Source of the DNA: an uncultured bacterium
Lineage (GTDB): Bacteria > Bacillota > Clostridia > Oscillospirales > Oscillospiraceae
NCBI GenBank assembly: GCA_946548895.1
Contig: CAMNQF010000006.1
Span: forward strand, 1 to 64,000
Length of the DNA stretch: 64,000 nucleotides
Reading direction: 5' to 3'
Below the pieces are notes generated by a model. The model saw only the letters and a program-made list of their open reading frames with translations, searched no databases and was not told the origin of the DNA. Positions 26,159 through 33,858 of this stretch are shown here, piece by piece; positions within the stretch are counted from its first letter, which is position 1, and the number at the start of each line of letters is the position of its first letter. A program made the position numbers and the translations under genes.

Positions 26159-26298
26159 AGAGGTAATATGTAGAGGGTGGTTTCTGCCACCAAATACATA
26201 TGACTGCGGCTCATTTGTGGTGAATGGAACTTGCAGTTGTAGGAAAGGAGAAAAAAGTCCGTAATTGCAGGCATTTCAACACGAAAGGAGCCGTTTTT

Positions 26299-26685
26299 GT
26301 GAAATCATTGTATGAACGCATGGGTGGTACATACCGCCAGGAGGGCGATTACTTCGTCCCCAACCTTGCCCTGCCGGACACCGGCGCATACCCCCTCGGC
26401 AAGTATGGCCGTATGCGCCGCCGCTACCTGAAAGCGCATCGCCCCGCCCTCTACAGTACCATGCTCTTGAATGGCACTCTAAGCCAGCACCTTGCCGAGA
26501 TTGACGAGACCTGCCATGAGCGCATGGAGCGCATCTGCGCCGCTATGGCGGCGCGGGAGGGCGTGACCGAGGCCCTGAAAACCTCCGACCAAATGGAGTG
26601 GGTGCGCCGTATGAACGGCATCCATAACCGCGCAGAGGAAATCGTCATGGCTGAATTGGTCTATACGGAAGATGGGAGGGCTTGA
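26299..26685 (+). CDS. Transposon-encoded protein TnpV
   Basis: A 128-residue protein with the TnpV signature: SLYERMGGTYRQEGDYFVPNLALP, a YGRMRRRYLKAHRPALY basic helix and HLAEIDETCHERMERI. TnpV proteins accompany Tn4451-type serine recombinases; the exact role is not established. GTG 26299 has GAAAGGAG upstream. First gene inside the inner element, on the same strand as the recombinase. Confidence 0.88.
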   Translation: MKSLYERMGGTYRQEGDYFVPNLALPDTGAYPLGKYGRMRRRYLKAHRPALYSTMLLNGTLSQHLAEIDETCHERMERICAAMAAREGVTEALKTSDQMEWVRRMNGIHNRAEEIVMAELVYTEDGRA

Positions 26686-26687
26686 AG

Positions 26688-27320
26688 ATGAAGAAAAATG
26701 TGCTATCGTTTGCATCCGGCGCAATCGCCACACTGTTGTTGGTGGGCTTGTCTGTTACCGCACTGGCGGTAAGCGGAACAATCACAATCGAGGTCAGCCC
26801 CATCAGCGTCCTTGTGGATGGCGAGGTATTCCAGCCCAAGGACGCCAAGGGAAACGATGTGATGGTCTTTACCTACAACGGCACAACCTATGCCCCCCTC
26901 CGGGCGCTGGCAGAAGCCTACGGACTGGAGGTGGGCTACGATGGGGAGAGGAACATCGCCACCGTCAGCAAGCAGCCCACGCAGACGCAGGCCCCCATCG
27001 CGGACACAGGCTATGCCGACTTTGAGCGGCAGTGGACGGTCAAGGAAAAGCCCGTCACCCACTACGGCGATGAGAAAATCTTTACCGTAACCTACTCCGG
27101 CGGCCTGAGCAGGAGCGAGTTCAAGGCATGGTGGAAATCCTACGACCTGTCCACCATCAAGGACTACGCCGAGCGAATGATGGCGGAGGTACAGAGCGAG
27201 GTCCCCGGCTATATCGTGACCGCCTACTTCTCCTATGGGCAGTACAACCTCGGCAGCGTCCACGCCGAGAGCGACTTTACCGGCAGCAACTTTGACGCCG
27301 CCGGCGTGTGGATCAAGTAA
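26688..27320 (+). CDS. Secreted stalk-domain (copper amine oxidase N-type) protein
   Basis: A 210-residue protein with a signal peptide (MKKNVLSFASGAIATLLLVGLSVTALAV) and a stalk domain (ISVLVDGEVFQPKD, TTYAPLRALAEAYGLEVGYD). The C-terminal 100 residues (FTVTYSGGLSRSEFKAWWKSYD) are not recognised. ATG 26688 lies seven bases after GGGAGGG. It is an exported passenger of the inner element, placed between tnpV and the recombinase genes; a surface role is likely but unknown. Confidence 0.8.
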   Translation: MKKNVLSFASGAIATLLLVGLSVTALAVSGTITIEVSPISVLVDGEVFQPKDAKGNDVMVFTYNGTTYAPLRALAEAYGLEVGYDGERNIATVSKQPTQTQAPIADTGYADFERQWTVKEKPVTHYGDEKIFTVTYSGGLSRSEFKAWWKSYDLSTIKDYAERMMAEVQSEVPGYIVTAYFSYGQYNLGSVHAESDFTGSNFDAAGVWIK

Positions 27321-27342
27321 AATTCATAAAGCAGCATAACAG

Positions 27343-27381
27343 GAAAACCCGTTTTCGGCAACCAGTCGAAAGCGGGTTTTC
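27343..27381 (+). terminator. Terminator after the stalk gene
   Basis: GAAAACCCG and CGGGTTTTC arms with extra TTTCG/CGAAA pairing, followed by TGCTTTTTCTG. It ends the tnpV-stalk transcript 23 bases after the stop. Confidence 0.7.
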
Positions 27382-27383
27382 TG

Positions 27384-27744
27384 CTTTTTCTGTCAATAGC
27401 GGTGCCTGCGAGGGCGACAAAAGGGGCCTGCAAGGCTGTTTTCAGGCAAGGGAAAATGCGTTAAGCTGAAATTGCCAAATAGAATGCCGATGCGAGAGTA
27501 ATTTACGTCCCTGTTTTCCTCCTACATAACGAAAATCCAAAAGCAGAAAGGTGGCACAGGCTGACAACTGAATGACCGTCCGAGCAGCTAAACCGCCATG
27601 ACCTCTCTTTATAGAGAGTGAGCGTCCCGCATGGGGACGACACAGCACTGGCTGGAGGATATGCCTGTCAGGAAACTGCTTCGGGAAAACGGCAGCCCAT
27701 ATTGAATTTCTATCTTTGGAGAATCAATATGAGGAGGAATGCCT
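27384..27744 (+). other. Long leader before tnpW, possibly structured RNA
   Basis: No protein gene is supported in these 360 bases. Several short stems are visible: CTCTCTTTATAGAGAG (27602-27617), CGTCCC GCAT GGGGACG (27623-27639) and GGCTGGAGG...CTGTCAGG-type pairings further on, before GAGGAGG at 27731. Its length and density of stems suggest a regulatory leader for tnpW and the recombinase. I could not assign an RNA family. Confidence 0.35.
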
Positions 27745-27960
27745 ATGGTAAAAAACAGCGCGAATCAAGAGTATCAATATATGACCCGCCGCATTGGCTC
27801 CACCACCTACAAGGTCAAGGTGTTTTTTAGCGATGGCGGCGAAACTCTGGAAGAAAAAATATTGCGGATGATCCGAAATGAGGGTAGCGCAGCCGCCCCT
27901 CCCTGTGGTATAATGGGGACACCACAAATGAGTCGTCAGTCTGAAAGGAGCGCGTCATGA
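27745..27960 (+). CDS. Transposon-encoded protein TnpW
   Basis: A 71-residue protein with the TnpW pattern YMTRRIGSTTYKVKVFFSD, then EKILRMIRNE. TnpW always lies directly before a Tn4451-type serine recombinase; it overlaps that gene by four bases here (ATGA). ATG 27745 sits seven bases after GAGGAGGA. Role unknown, possibly a recombination directionality or regulatory factor. Confidence 0.85.
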   Translation: MVKNSANQEYQYMTRRIGSTTYKVKVFFSDGGETLEEKILRMIRNEGSAAAPPCGIMGTPQMSRQSERSAS

Positions 27961-29975
27961 GCGCACAGACTGAAAGCAAGATCACCGCTTTGTACGAACG
28001 CCTCTCCCGCGACGATGACCTCGCTGGGGACAGTAACTCCATTATCAATCAAAAGAAATACCTCGAAGGCTACGCTGCCGACCATGGATACACAGGCTGT
28101 GTCCATTATACGGACGATGGCTGGTCCGGGGGAAATTTTGAGCGCCCCGCATGGAAACAACTCATTGCCGATATTGAGGCCGGAAAGATCGCCCATGTTT
28201 TGGTAAAGGACATGAGCAGAATCGGGAGAGACTATCTCCAAACCGGCTTCTATACGGAGGTTGTATTCCGGCGTCATGGCGTTCATTTTATTGCCATCGG
28301 CAACGGCATCGACAGCAGCGACCCCAACAGTGGGGAGTTCGCGCCGTTCATCAACATTATGAGCGAATGGTACTTACGGGATCTGAGCCGCAAGCAGCGC
28401 ACCGCCATCCGTGTCAAGGGCGAGTCCGGCAAGCCCACCACCAACTGCGCCATCTATGGCTATGTGAAAGACCCGGCGGATAAATACCACTGGGTTGTTG
28501 ACGAAGAAGCGGCGGCGGTAGTGCGGCGCATCTTCCAACTTACCATTGAAGGCAAAGGCCCTTATGACATCGCTCGTATCCTCCATGACGAAAAGGTAGA
28601 AGCGCCTGCTGTTTATCAGGCGCGGCAAGGGCGTGGGACATGGAAAACCAAAGAGGACTTTCCGCATCCTTACAACTGGAGCGGCTTTGTGGTGGGACAG
28701 ATACTTTCCAAGCCAGAGTATATGGGGCATACGGTCAACTTCCGTTCTCATAAGGAGTCGTACAAGGACAAAATCGCTGTCCGCAACACGCCGGAAAACT
28801 GGCTTATCTTTGAGAACACCCACGAAGCCATCGTGGATAAGGAGACTTGGGAGCTTGCCCAGAAGCTGCGGCAAACACCCCGCCGCCATGAACCCTTTGA
28901 AGAGGCCAATCCGTTCACCGGCCTGCTCTACTGCGCCGATTGCGGAGAGAAGTTGTACAACCATCGCAATCGCGGCACCAAGGACAAGCCCTACCTCACC
29001 GACGGTTTTAACTGCTCCAGCTACACCCTGTCCCGTCAGAAGCACTACAAGGCTTGCAGCAACCACCACATCTCCACCAAGGCGCTGCGGACGCTGGTGC
29101 TGGAGACCATCAGGGCCACCGCCGCCTACGCCATCTCTAACGAGGCCGAGTTTATCCGCAAGGTACGGGAAGCCTCCGCAGTACAGCAGGAACAGGCGGC
29201 AAAGGATGTCCGGCGCAGGCTGAACAAGGAGCGCAAGCGGCACACCGAGCTGGATGGGATTATCAAGAAGCTCTATGAATCCTTTGCAACGGGGCGTATC
29301 TCTGATGAGCGGTTTGACACACTGCTTGCCGGTTATGAGCAGGAGCAGAAAACGCTAAGTGAGTCCATTTCCGATGCGGAGATTTCTCTCGCTACTTTCG
29401 AGAAAGACACAGCAAGGGTTGACCGCTTTCTGGAGCTTGCGAAGAAGTACACAGATTTCTCGGAGCTGACTACGCCAATGATAAACGAGTTTATTGACAG
29501 GATCATCGTCCACGCCCCTGACCGTTCCGAGGGCGACAGGACGCAGGAAGTGGAGATTTACCTGAAGTACATCGGCAGATTTGAAGCGCCAATGCCGGAG
29601 CTTACCCCGGAGGAAGTCAAGCGGCAAGAACAGCTCCGCCGGCACCGTGTCAAGAGCAGGGAACGCTACCAAATGATTAAGGCAGGGGATCACACTGTCG
29701 GCCGGCCGTTCAAACTGACCTGCAAATGCTGCGGGAAAGAGTTTGAGTCCAAGAGAACAAACACCCTGTTCTGCGGTCCGAACTGCCGCACGAAATTCTA
29801 CCGGCAGGAGGCTGCGGAAAACAGGAGCCGCGAATGTATCTGCGAAAACTGCGGTGCGGCTTTTACTGCGGCGAGGAAGAATGTCAAATACTGCTGTGAC
29901 GCTTGCAGGGACGAGGCCCATCGGAAAATGCAGCGGGAGCGCAACGCGGCAAAGAGGGCGAAGAAAATTGCATAA
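27957..29975 (+). CDS. Large serine recombinase (TnpX-like) of the inner element
   Basis: A 672-residue integrase/transposase. Resolvase domain at residues 6-150 with catalytic Ser in YERLSRDDD, then SNSIINQ, DMSRIGRDYL; recombinase domain with NCAIYGYVKD and YDIARILHDE; zinc ribbon YCADCGEKLYNHR near residue 325; long coiled coil near 400-470. The C-terminal 90 residues carry two tandem CxxC...CxxxC zinc knuckles (CKCCGKEF...FCGPNC and CENCGAAF...CCDAC), beyond the usual family end. It should move the inner element by cut-and-join at a dinucleotide core. Intact, so the element may be mobile. Confidence 0.93.
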   Translation: MSAQTESKITALYERLSRDDDLAGDSNSIINQKKYLEGYAADHGYTGCVHYTDDGWSGGNFERPAWKQLIADIEAGKIAHVLVKDMSRIGRDYLQTGFYTEVVFRRHGVHFIAIGNGIDSSDPNSGEFAPFINIMSEWYLRDLSRKQRTAIRVKGESGKPTTNCAIYGYVKDPADKYHWVVDEEAAAVVRRIFQLTIEGKGPYDIARILHDEKVEAPAVYQARQGRGTWKTKEDFPHPYNWSGFVVGQILSKPEYMGHTVNFRSHKESYKDKIAVRNTPENWLIFENTHEAIVDKETWELAQKLRQTPRRHEPFEEANPFTGLLYCADCGEKLYNHRNRGTKDKPYLTDGFNCSSYTLSRQKHYKACSNHHISTKALRTLVLETIRATAAYAISNEAEFIRKVREASAVQQEQAAKDVRRRLNKERKRHTELDGIIKKLYESFATGRISDERFDTLLAGYEQEQKTLSESISDAEISLATFEKDTARVDRFLELAKKYTDFSELTTPMINEFIDRIIVHAPDRSEGDRTQEVEIYLKYIGRFEAPMPELTPEEVKRQEQLRRHRVKSRERYQMIKAGDHTVGRPFKLTCKCCGKEFESKRTNTLFCGPNCRTKFYRQEAAENRSRECICENCGAAFTAARKNVKYCCDACRDEAHRKMQRERNAAKRAKKIA

Positions 29976-30032
29976 GCCATTTGGGGCGGGTCAGGTTTTC
30001 TGGCCTGCCCTTTACCGACTGTAATTGAATCC

Positions 30033-30167
30033 AAGTGGCCAAATTGGCCACTTGAAGGACGAGCATGAATCAGTGGGCCGATTTGACCCGCTGATTTTAT
30101 TTGTGACGGAGTTCATCACAAGCACTTCACACCGCTAAAGTGGTGGGGGTCAATTTGACCCCCACCA
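30033..30167. repeat. Three inverted repeats, oriT-like cluster
   Basis: Three palindromes in 135 bases: AAGTGGCCAA-A-TTGGCCACTT (30033-30053, perfect); an imperfect AATCAGTGGG ... CCCGCTGATT (30068-30096); and TGGTGGGGGTCAA-T-TTGACCCCCACCA (30141-30167, perfect). All share a centre close to GGYCAAATTGRCC, so they look like repeats of one binding site. They lie upstream of a mobC remnant, where origin-of-transfer or relaxosome sites usually are. Confidence 0.65.
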
Positions 30168-30203
30168 AATCGTCGCCGCCTCTGGCGGTGGGAAGGAGTC
30201 GAT

Positions 30204-30344
30204 ATGAGTTCCGAAAATGGAGAATCCAAACGCGAGACTTTACTCCATTTTCGTGTATCCGCGGAAGAGGAGATACTGCGTTGGCGGGAGAAACTGTGGC
30301 AGTGCGCCAACGATATTTTGAAGAAGTTGGCCGCCATCGTCTGA
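30204..30344 (+). pseudogene. Remnant of a MobC-like relaxosome gene
   Basis: A 46-residue frame with a good ribosome site (GGAAGGAG) and a start like MobC proteins (KRETLLHFRVSAEEEILRWREK, where the family has FRVSxEEx.LIxxKM). It stops after LKKLAAIV, where full MobC proteins run on for another 60-70 residues. The inner element thus seems to descend from a mobilizable element that lost mobC and relaxase genes, with the defence operon now in their place. Confidence 0.5.
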
Positions 30345-30437
30345 CAATGTGTTTTGGAAAAAGCGCCGGAACGGCGCGCAGCCGCAGATGCCAATCTGCG
30401 AAAAAGGGGTTTGGGGGCGGGAGCCTCCAACAAGCTA

Positions 30438-30497
30438 AATCGGGGATTTCTGCTCCGGCAGAAATCCCTGATTTTCCGCATCTGTATATACAGATGC
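30438..30497. repeat. Strong hairpin and adjacent palindrome
   Basis: AATCGGGGATTTCTGC and GCAGAAATCCCTGATT pair over 16 positions with one mismatch and a four-base loop (30438-30473). Five bases later GCATCTGTATATACAGATGC (30478-30497) is a perfect 20-base palindrome. There is no T-run, so these are more likely transfer-origin or protein-binding remnants than a terminator. The stretch 30345-30672 has no supported gene. Confidence 0.6.
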
Positions 30498-30672
30498 CCA
30501 GCTTGCACAGTTGCAAAGTTTTCGTTGACGCAACGAGGAAAGTAAAAACACACTTCTATAGTGTGGATGCCCAATTTGCAAGGCCATAAGTTTTTCCCTC
30601 AAAAAAGCTTGACCAAGTTCGCTTAAACGAATATAATATAAGAGTCTTATTGTACATTTTGAGGTGCTTTCA

Positions 30673-30858
30673 ATGAATGGATACATTACAGTCCAAGAAG
30701 CTGCTGTAAAATGGGGAATCACCCCCAGGCAAGTTCAAATTCTATGTAAGGCAAATCGTGTTGACGGTGCCACTCGTATGAGTCGTATTTGGATTATTCC
30801 CGAAAATGCAGAAAAGCCGACAAACGACAAAAGAAAGGCAGCACACAACAATGACTAA
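30673..30858 (+). CDS. Small HTH protein, probable controller of the restriction operon
   Basis: A 61-residue protein with a MerR/excisionase-like helix-turn-helix: GYITVQEAAVKWGITPRQVQIL followed by a wing-like RMSRIWIIPENAEKP. ATG 30673 with GAGGTG upstream. It overlaps the restriction gene by eight bases. Such small DNA-binding proteins often head restriction-modification operons and delay nuclease expression after entry into a new host. This function is inferred. Confidence 0.75.
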   Translation: MNGYITVQEAAVKWGITPRQVQILCKANRVDGATRMSRIWIIPENAEKPTNDKRKAAHNND

Positions 30859-33844
30859 CCTAACTGAATTGCAGAACCTTGTAGAACGGTTTCAAGCTAA
30901 TATTGACTTTTACAAGGATTCAAGAAATGCGTACAATGAGCATTCTTGCAGAATTGAATACATTGATCCTCTGTTGAAGGTTTTGGGATGGGATGTCGCA
31001 AACGAAAAAGGACGGGCACCTCAATATCGAGAGGTCATTGCAGAGAATTATTCCACCCGTACAGATCGTCCCGATTACACTATCACACTCAGAGGTGTGC
31101 CCAAATTTTTTGTAGAAGCAAAGAAGCCAGCAGTTGATATTACCAAAGATGCAGCTCCTGCAGTCCAGACCAGAAAATATGGTTGGAACGCAAAACATCG
31201 ACTGGCTGTCCTCACAAATTTTGAATATCTTGCAATCTACGACACCTGCTATATTGCCCACGAGGATGACGGATGTGCTGTGGCCAGATACCGCCTGTAC
31301 CATTATACTGAGTATGTAGAAAAAATCGAAGAAATTGCGAGATTGATTGCGAGGGATACTGTCTACTCCGGTGATTTTGACGCTTATTTGGATGAAAATT
31401 TCCCTGCAACTGGGGGACAGACCCAGCAAGTTGATACACTCTTTCTTTCTCAGATCAACGAATGGCGTGTAGCCCTTAGCAACGAGCTTTATGCCCAAGG
31501 TGGTCGATATACATCGTTGGAAGTGTTGAACGATGTTGTACAGGAATTCATTAACCAGATTGTTTTTCTGAGAATCTGCGAAGATAAGAATCTGCCGCTG
31601 TACCACAACCTGAAATATACAATTACAGATTCCGCTCAGTTGAAATCAAATCTGGAGGAATTATTCCGTTCCGCTGACCGGCGCTATAACTCTGGAATGT
31701 TTTCTGGCAACGACATTATTTTCGATCTTTCATGTGAAGTTATTAAGGACATGATTGAGGGGCTGTATTATCCTCAGAGTCCGTATTTGTTTAATATTAT
31801 TGAACCTAATTTGCTCGGGAAAATTTACGAGATGTTCTTAACTGAGCAGTTGGTACTGCTTGAAAACAATACAATTGGTCTTAGCAAAAAGAAGGATTGT
31901 CAGAACAGATCTGTTGTTACCACCCCAACAGAAATCGTTAAGTACATGGTTGATAAGGCACTTTCCAAAGTGTGTGCGGGAAAAACACCAGCTGAGATTT
32001 TGAACATCAGCGTCGCTGATATTGCATGTGGTTCGGGTATTTTCTTGGAAGAAGCATTTGCCTTTTTGCAAGATTACTGTGTACAGTGGTATATGTGTAA
32101 CGGGCAAGCGGACCACTTGATTGAGATAGGTATCGATTTATACAAGCTGCCCCTCCAAGAGAAAAAAGACATTCTTTGCTCCTGTATTTACGGCATAGAC
32201 ATTGACATCCATGCGGTTGAAGTAACCAAGTTTTCTTTATTAATCAAGTTAATTGAAGATGAAACCTCACCTTCGGTGGCAGAAGTCGTTCCAATTCTTC
32301 CTGATCTGGGTGACAATATTCAATTTGGAAACTCTCTTGTCAGTCAAGCCGAGTTGAATGGGATCAGCGGTGCTAACCATCAGATGATGGAGATTATTCC
32401 CTTTGATTGGAGCGCAATCAACAATGGATGTGGCTTTGACGTGATTATTGGCAATCCCCCGTATGTGAATACTGAGGGAATGCACACACTGTTGCCGAGT
32501 GCAGAAGTAGAAATCTACAAAAAGAAGTACAAGACGTCGCACAAACAGTTTGATAAATACTTCATTTTCATAGAGCAGGCAATCAACAAGATCAGGGAAA
32601 ATGGATTGGTATGCTACATTGTTCCTAACAAATTCTTTAAAATTGGTGCTGGCGAAAAATTGCGTAGCCTGATTGCAACAGAAAGGATGCTCGTTAGCCT
32701 GGATGACTTTGGCGATGCACAGTTGTTCGAGGACAAAACCATTTACAGTTCGATTATTCTGCTTTCCAAAGAAAAGCAGGCAACATTTGTTTACAGTAGC
32801 ATCGATTCTGCTAACAAACTGTGGGCAGGTGAAACAATTGATGTTGTAGAGCTTTCTTCTACTGTGCTCAATGAATTGCCGTGGAGATTGACCACTGACT
32901 TGGAGTTTCTAAAGCTGCTCAAAAAAATAGATACTGTCGCAGTTCCAATCACCAAACATGCAGATATTTTCACCGGAATACAGACCAGCGCGGAAAAGAA
33001 GCGTACTTATTGGTTCTCTGATGAAGAAATAATCAGCGAGACGGAAGAATGCTATACGATTCAAAGAGATGGAAGAACATTTTCTATTGAAAAGAGGATC
33101 CTTCGTCCATATTTTAAGCCAGTCAAAAAATCTGAGAAGAAGCAAAACACATATAGCTATCTAACAACAAACAAGCATATTATTTTTCCTTATGATTTTA
33201 CTGGTAAAGTTATTCCCTTGGACGAACTTCAAACGAATTATCCGGGAACATACGAATATCTTGTGGCAAACTATGACATTTTGGCTCCCAAAGGGATTGT
33301 CTCAGGCGGAAAACGAGATGTTAATTATGCAACGGCGGATACATGGTATCGCTATGGTCGCCACCAGGCACTGACAGCATTCAATAACAGAAGGAAGCTC
33401 ATTGTAGGAATTTTAAGCAAAGAACCTATGTATGCTCTCGATACAAATGATTATTTGATTGCGTCGGGAGACACCGCTGGATACTGTGCTGTTTGTGAGC
33501 AAGAGGATAGTCCTTATGCATTGGAATACATTCAGGCTTGGTTAACAAACGAGTATACTGAGAAAATCTTGCAAATCATTGGTAGCGATTTTGAAAATGG
33601 TTTTTATTCCAGAGGTCGGTCTGTTCTGGTAACACTGCCATTTGTAGAGTTGAATTTCGGTGATTCAAAGCAAAAAGCCATCTACGATAGAGTTGTCGAA
33701 GCCACACGAGAAATTTATCGCATTAATGAAGAATTGAACGGACAGCCCGCAAAACGTATTGCGGCTACATTACAAAGGCAGAAAGAAAGTCTGATTTCTG
33801 AAATTCAAAGATTGATTGGCTCTGTATATCGACTTGAATTCTAA
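30851..33844 (+). CDS. Type IIG-like restriction enzyme/N6-adenine methyltransferase fusion
   Basis: A 997-residue protein from ATG 30851. Residues 1-150 resemble the HSDR_N nuclease domain: RIEYIDPLLKVLGWDV, then RPDYTI with the Asp and FFVEAKKP with Glu and Lys of a PD-(D/E)XK site. The middle is an N6-adenine methyltransferase: motif I DIACGSGIFLEEAF near residue 390 and motif IV NPPY near 534. The C-terminal 350 residues hold a TaqI-like specificity domain (GIVSGGKRDVNYAT, IGSDFENGFYSRGR). Eco57I-like enzymes cut and modify with one chain. AT-rich, unlike the flanks. Confidence 0.9.
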   Translation: MTNLTELQNLVERFQANIDFYKDSRNAYNEHSCRIEYIDPLLKVLGWDVANEKGRAPQYREVIAENYSTRTDRPDYTITLRGVPKFFVEAKKPAVDITKDAAPAVQTRKYGWNAKHRLAVLTNFEYLAIYDTCYIAHEDDGCAVARYRLYHYTEYVEKIEEIARLIARDTVYSGDFDAYLDENFPATGGQTQQVDTLFLSQINEWRVALSNELYAQGGRYTSLEVLNDVVQEFINQIVFLRICEDKNLPLYHNLKYTITDSAQLKSNLEELFRSADRRYNSGMFSGNDIIFDLSCEVIKDMIEGLYYPQSPYLFNIIEPNLLGKIYEMFLTEQLVLLENNTIGLSKKKDCQNRSVVTTPTEIVKYMVDKALSKVCAGKTPAEILNISVADIACGSGIFLEEAFAFLQDYCVQWYMCNGQADHLIEIGIDLYKLPLQEKKDILCSCIYGIDIDIHAVEVTKFSLLIKLIEDETSPSVAEVVPILPDLGDNIQFGNSLVSQAELNGISGANHQMMEIIPFDWSAINNGCGFDVIIGNPPYVNTEGMHTLLPSAEVEIYKKKYKTSHKQFDKYFIFIEQAINKIRENGLVCYIVPNKFFKIGAGEKLRSLIATERMLVSLDDFGDAQLFEDKTIYSSIILLSKEKQATFVYSSIDSANKLWAGETIDVVELSSTVLNELPWRLTTDLEFLKLLKKIDTVAVPITKHADIFTGIQTSAEKKRTYWFSDEEIISETEECYTIQRDGRTFSIEKRILRPYFKPVKKSEKKQNTYSYLTTNKHIIFPYDFTGKVIPLDELQTNYPGTYEYLVANYDILAPKGIVSGGKRDVNYATADTWYRYGRHQALTAFNNRRKLIVGILSKEPMYALDTNDYLIASGDTAGYCAVCEQEDSPYALEYIQAWLTNEYTEKILQIIGSDFENGFYSRGRSVLVTLPFVELNFGDSKQKAIYDRVVEATREIYRINEELNGQPAKRIAATLQRQKESLISEIQRLIGSVYRLEF

Positions 33845-33858
33845 AAGAGGTATTAACA

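Noticed and set aside
26035-26274. Alternative start of the recombinase C-terminal fragment upstream of 26158
   Set aside because: The frame upstream encodes sequence unlike any recombinase and includes inner-element DNA; the true N-terminus was found at 38361-38447.
30140-30589. Rightward open frame of 149 codons in the inverted-repeat region
   Set aside because: Product has no family look and runs through hairpins; the short MobC-like frame at 30204 with a good ribosome site lies in another frame.
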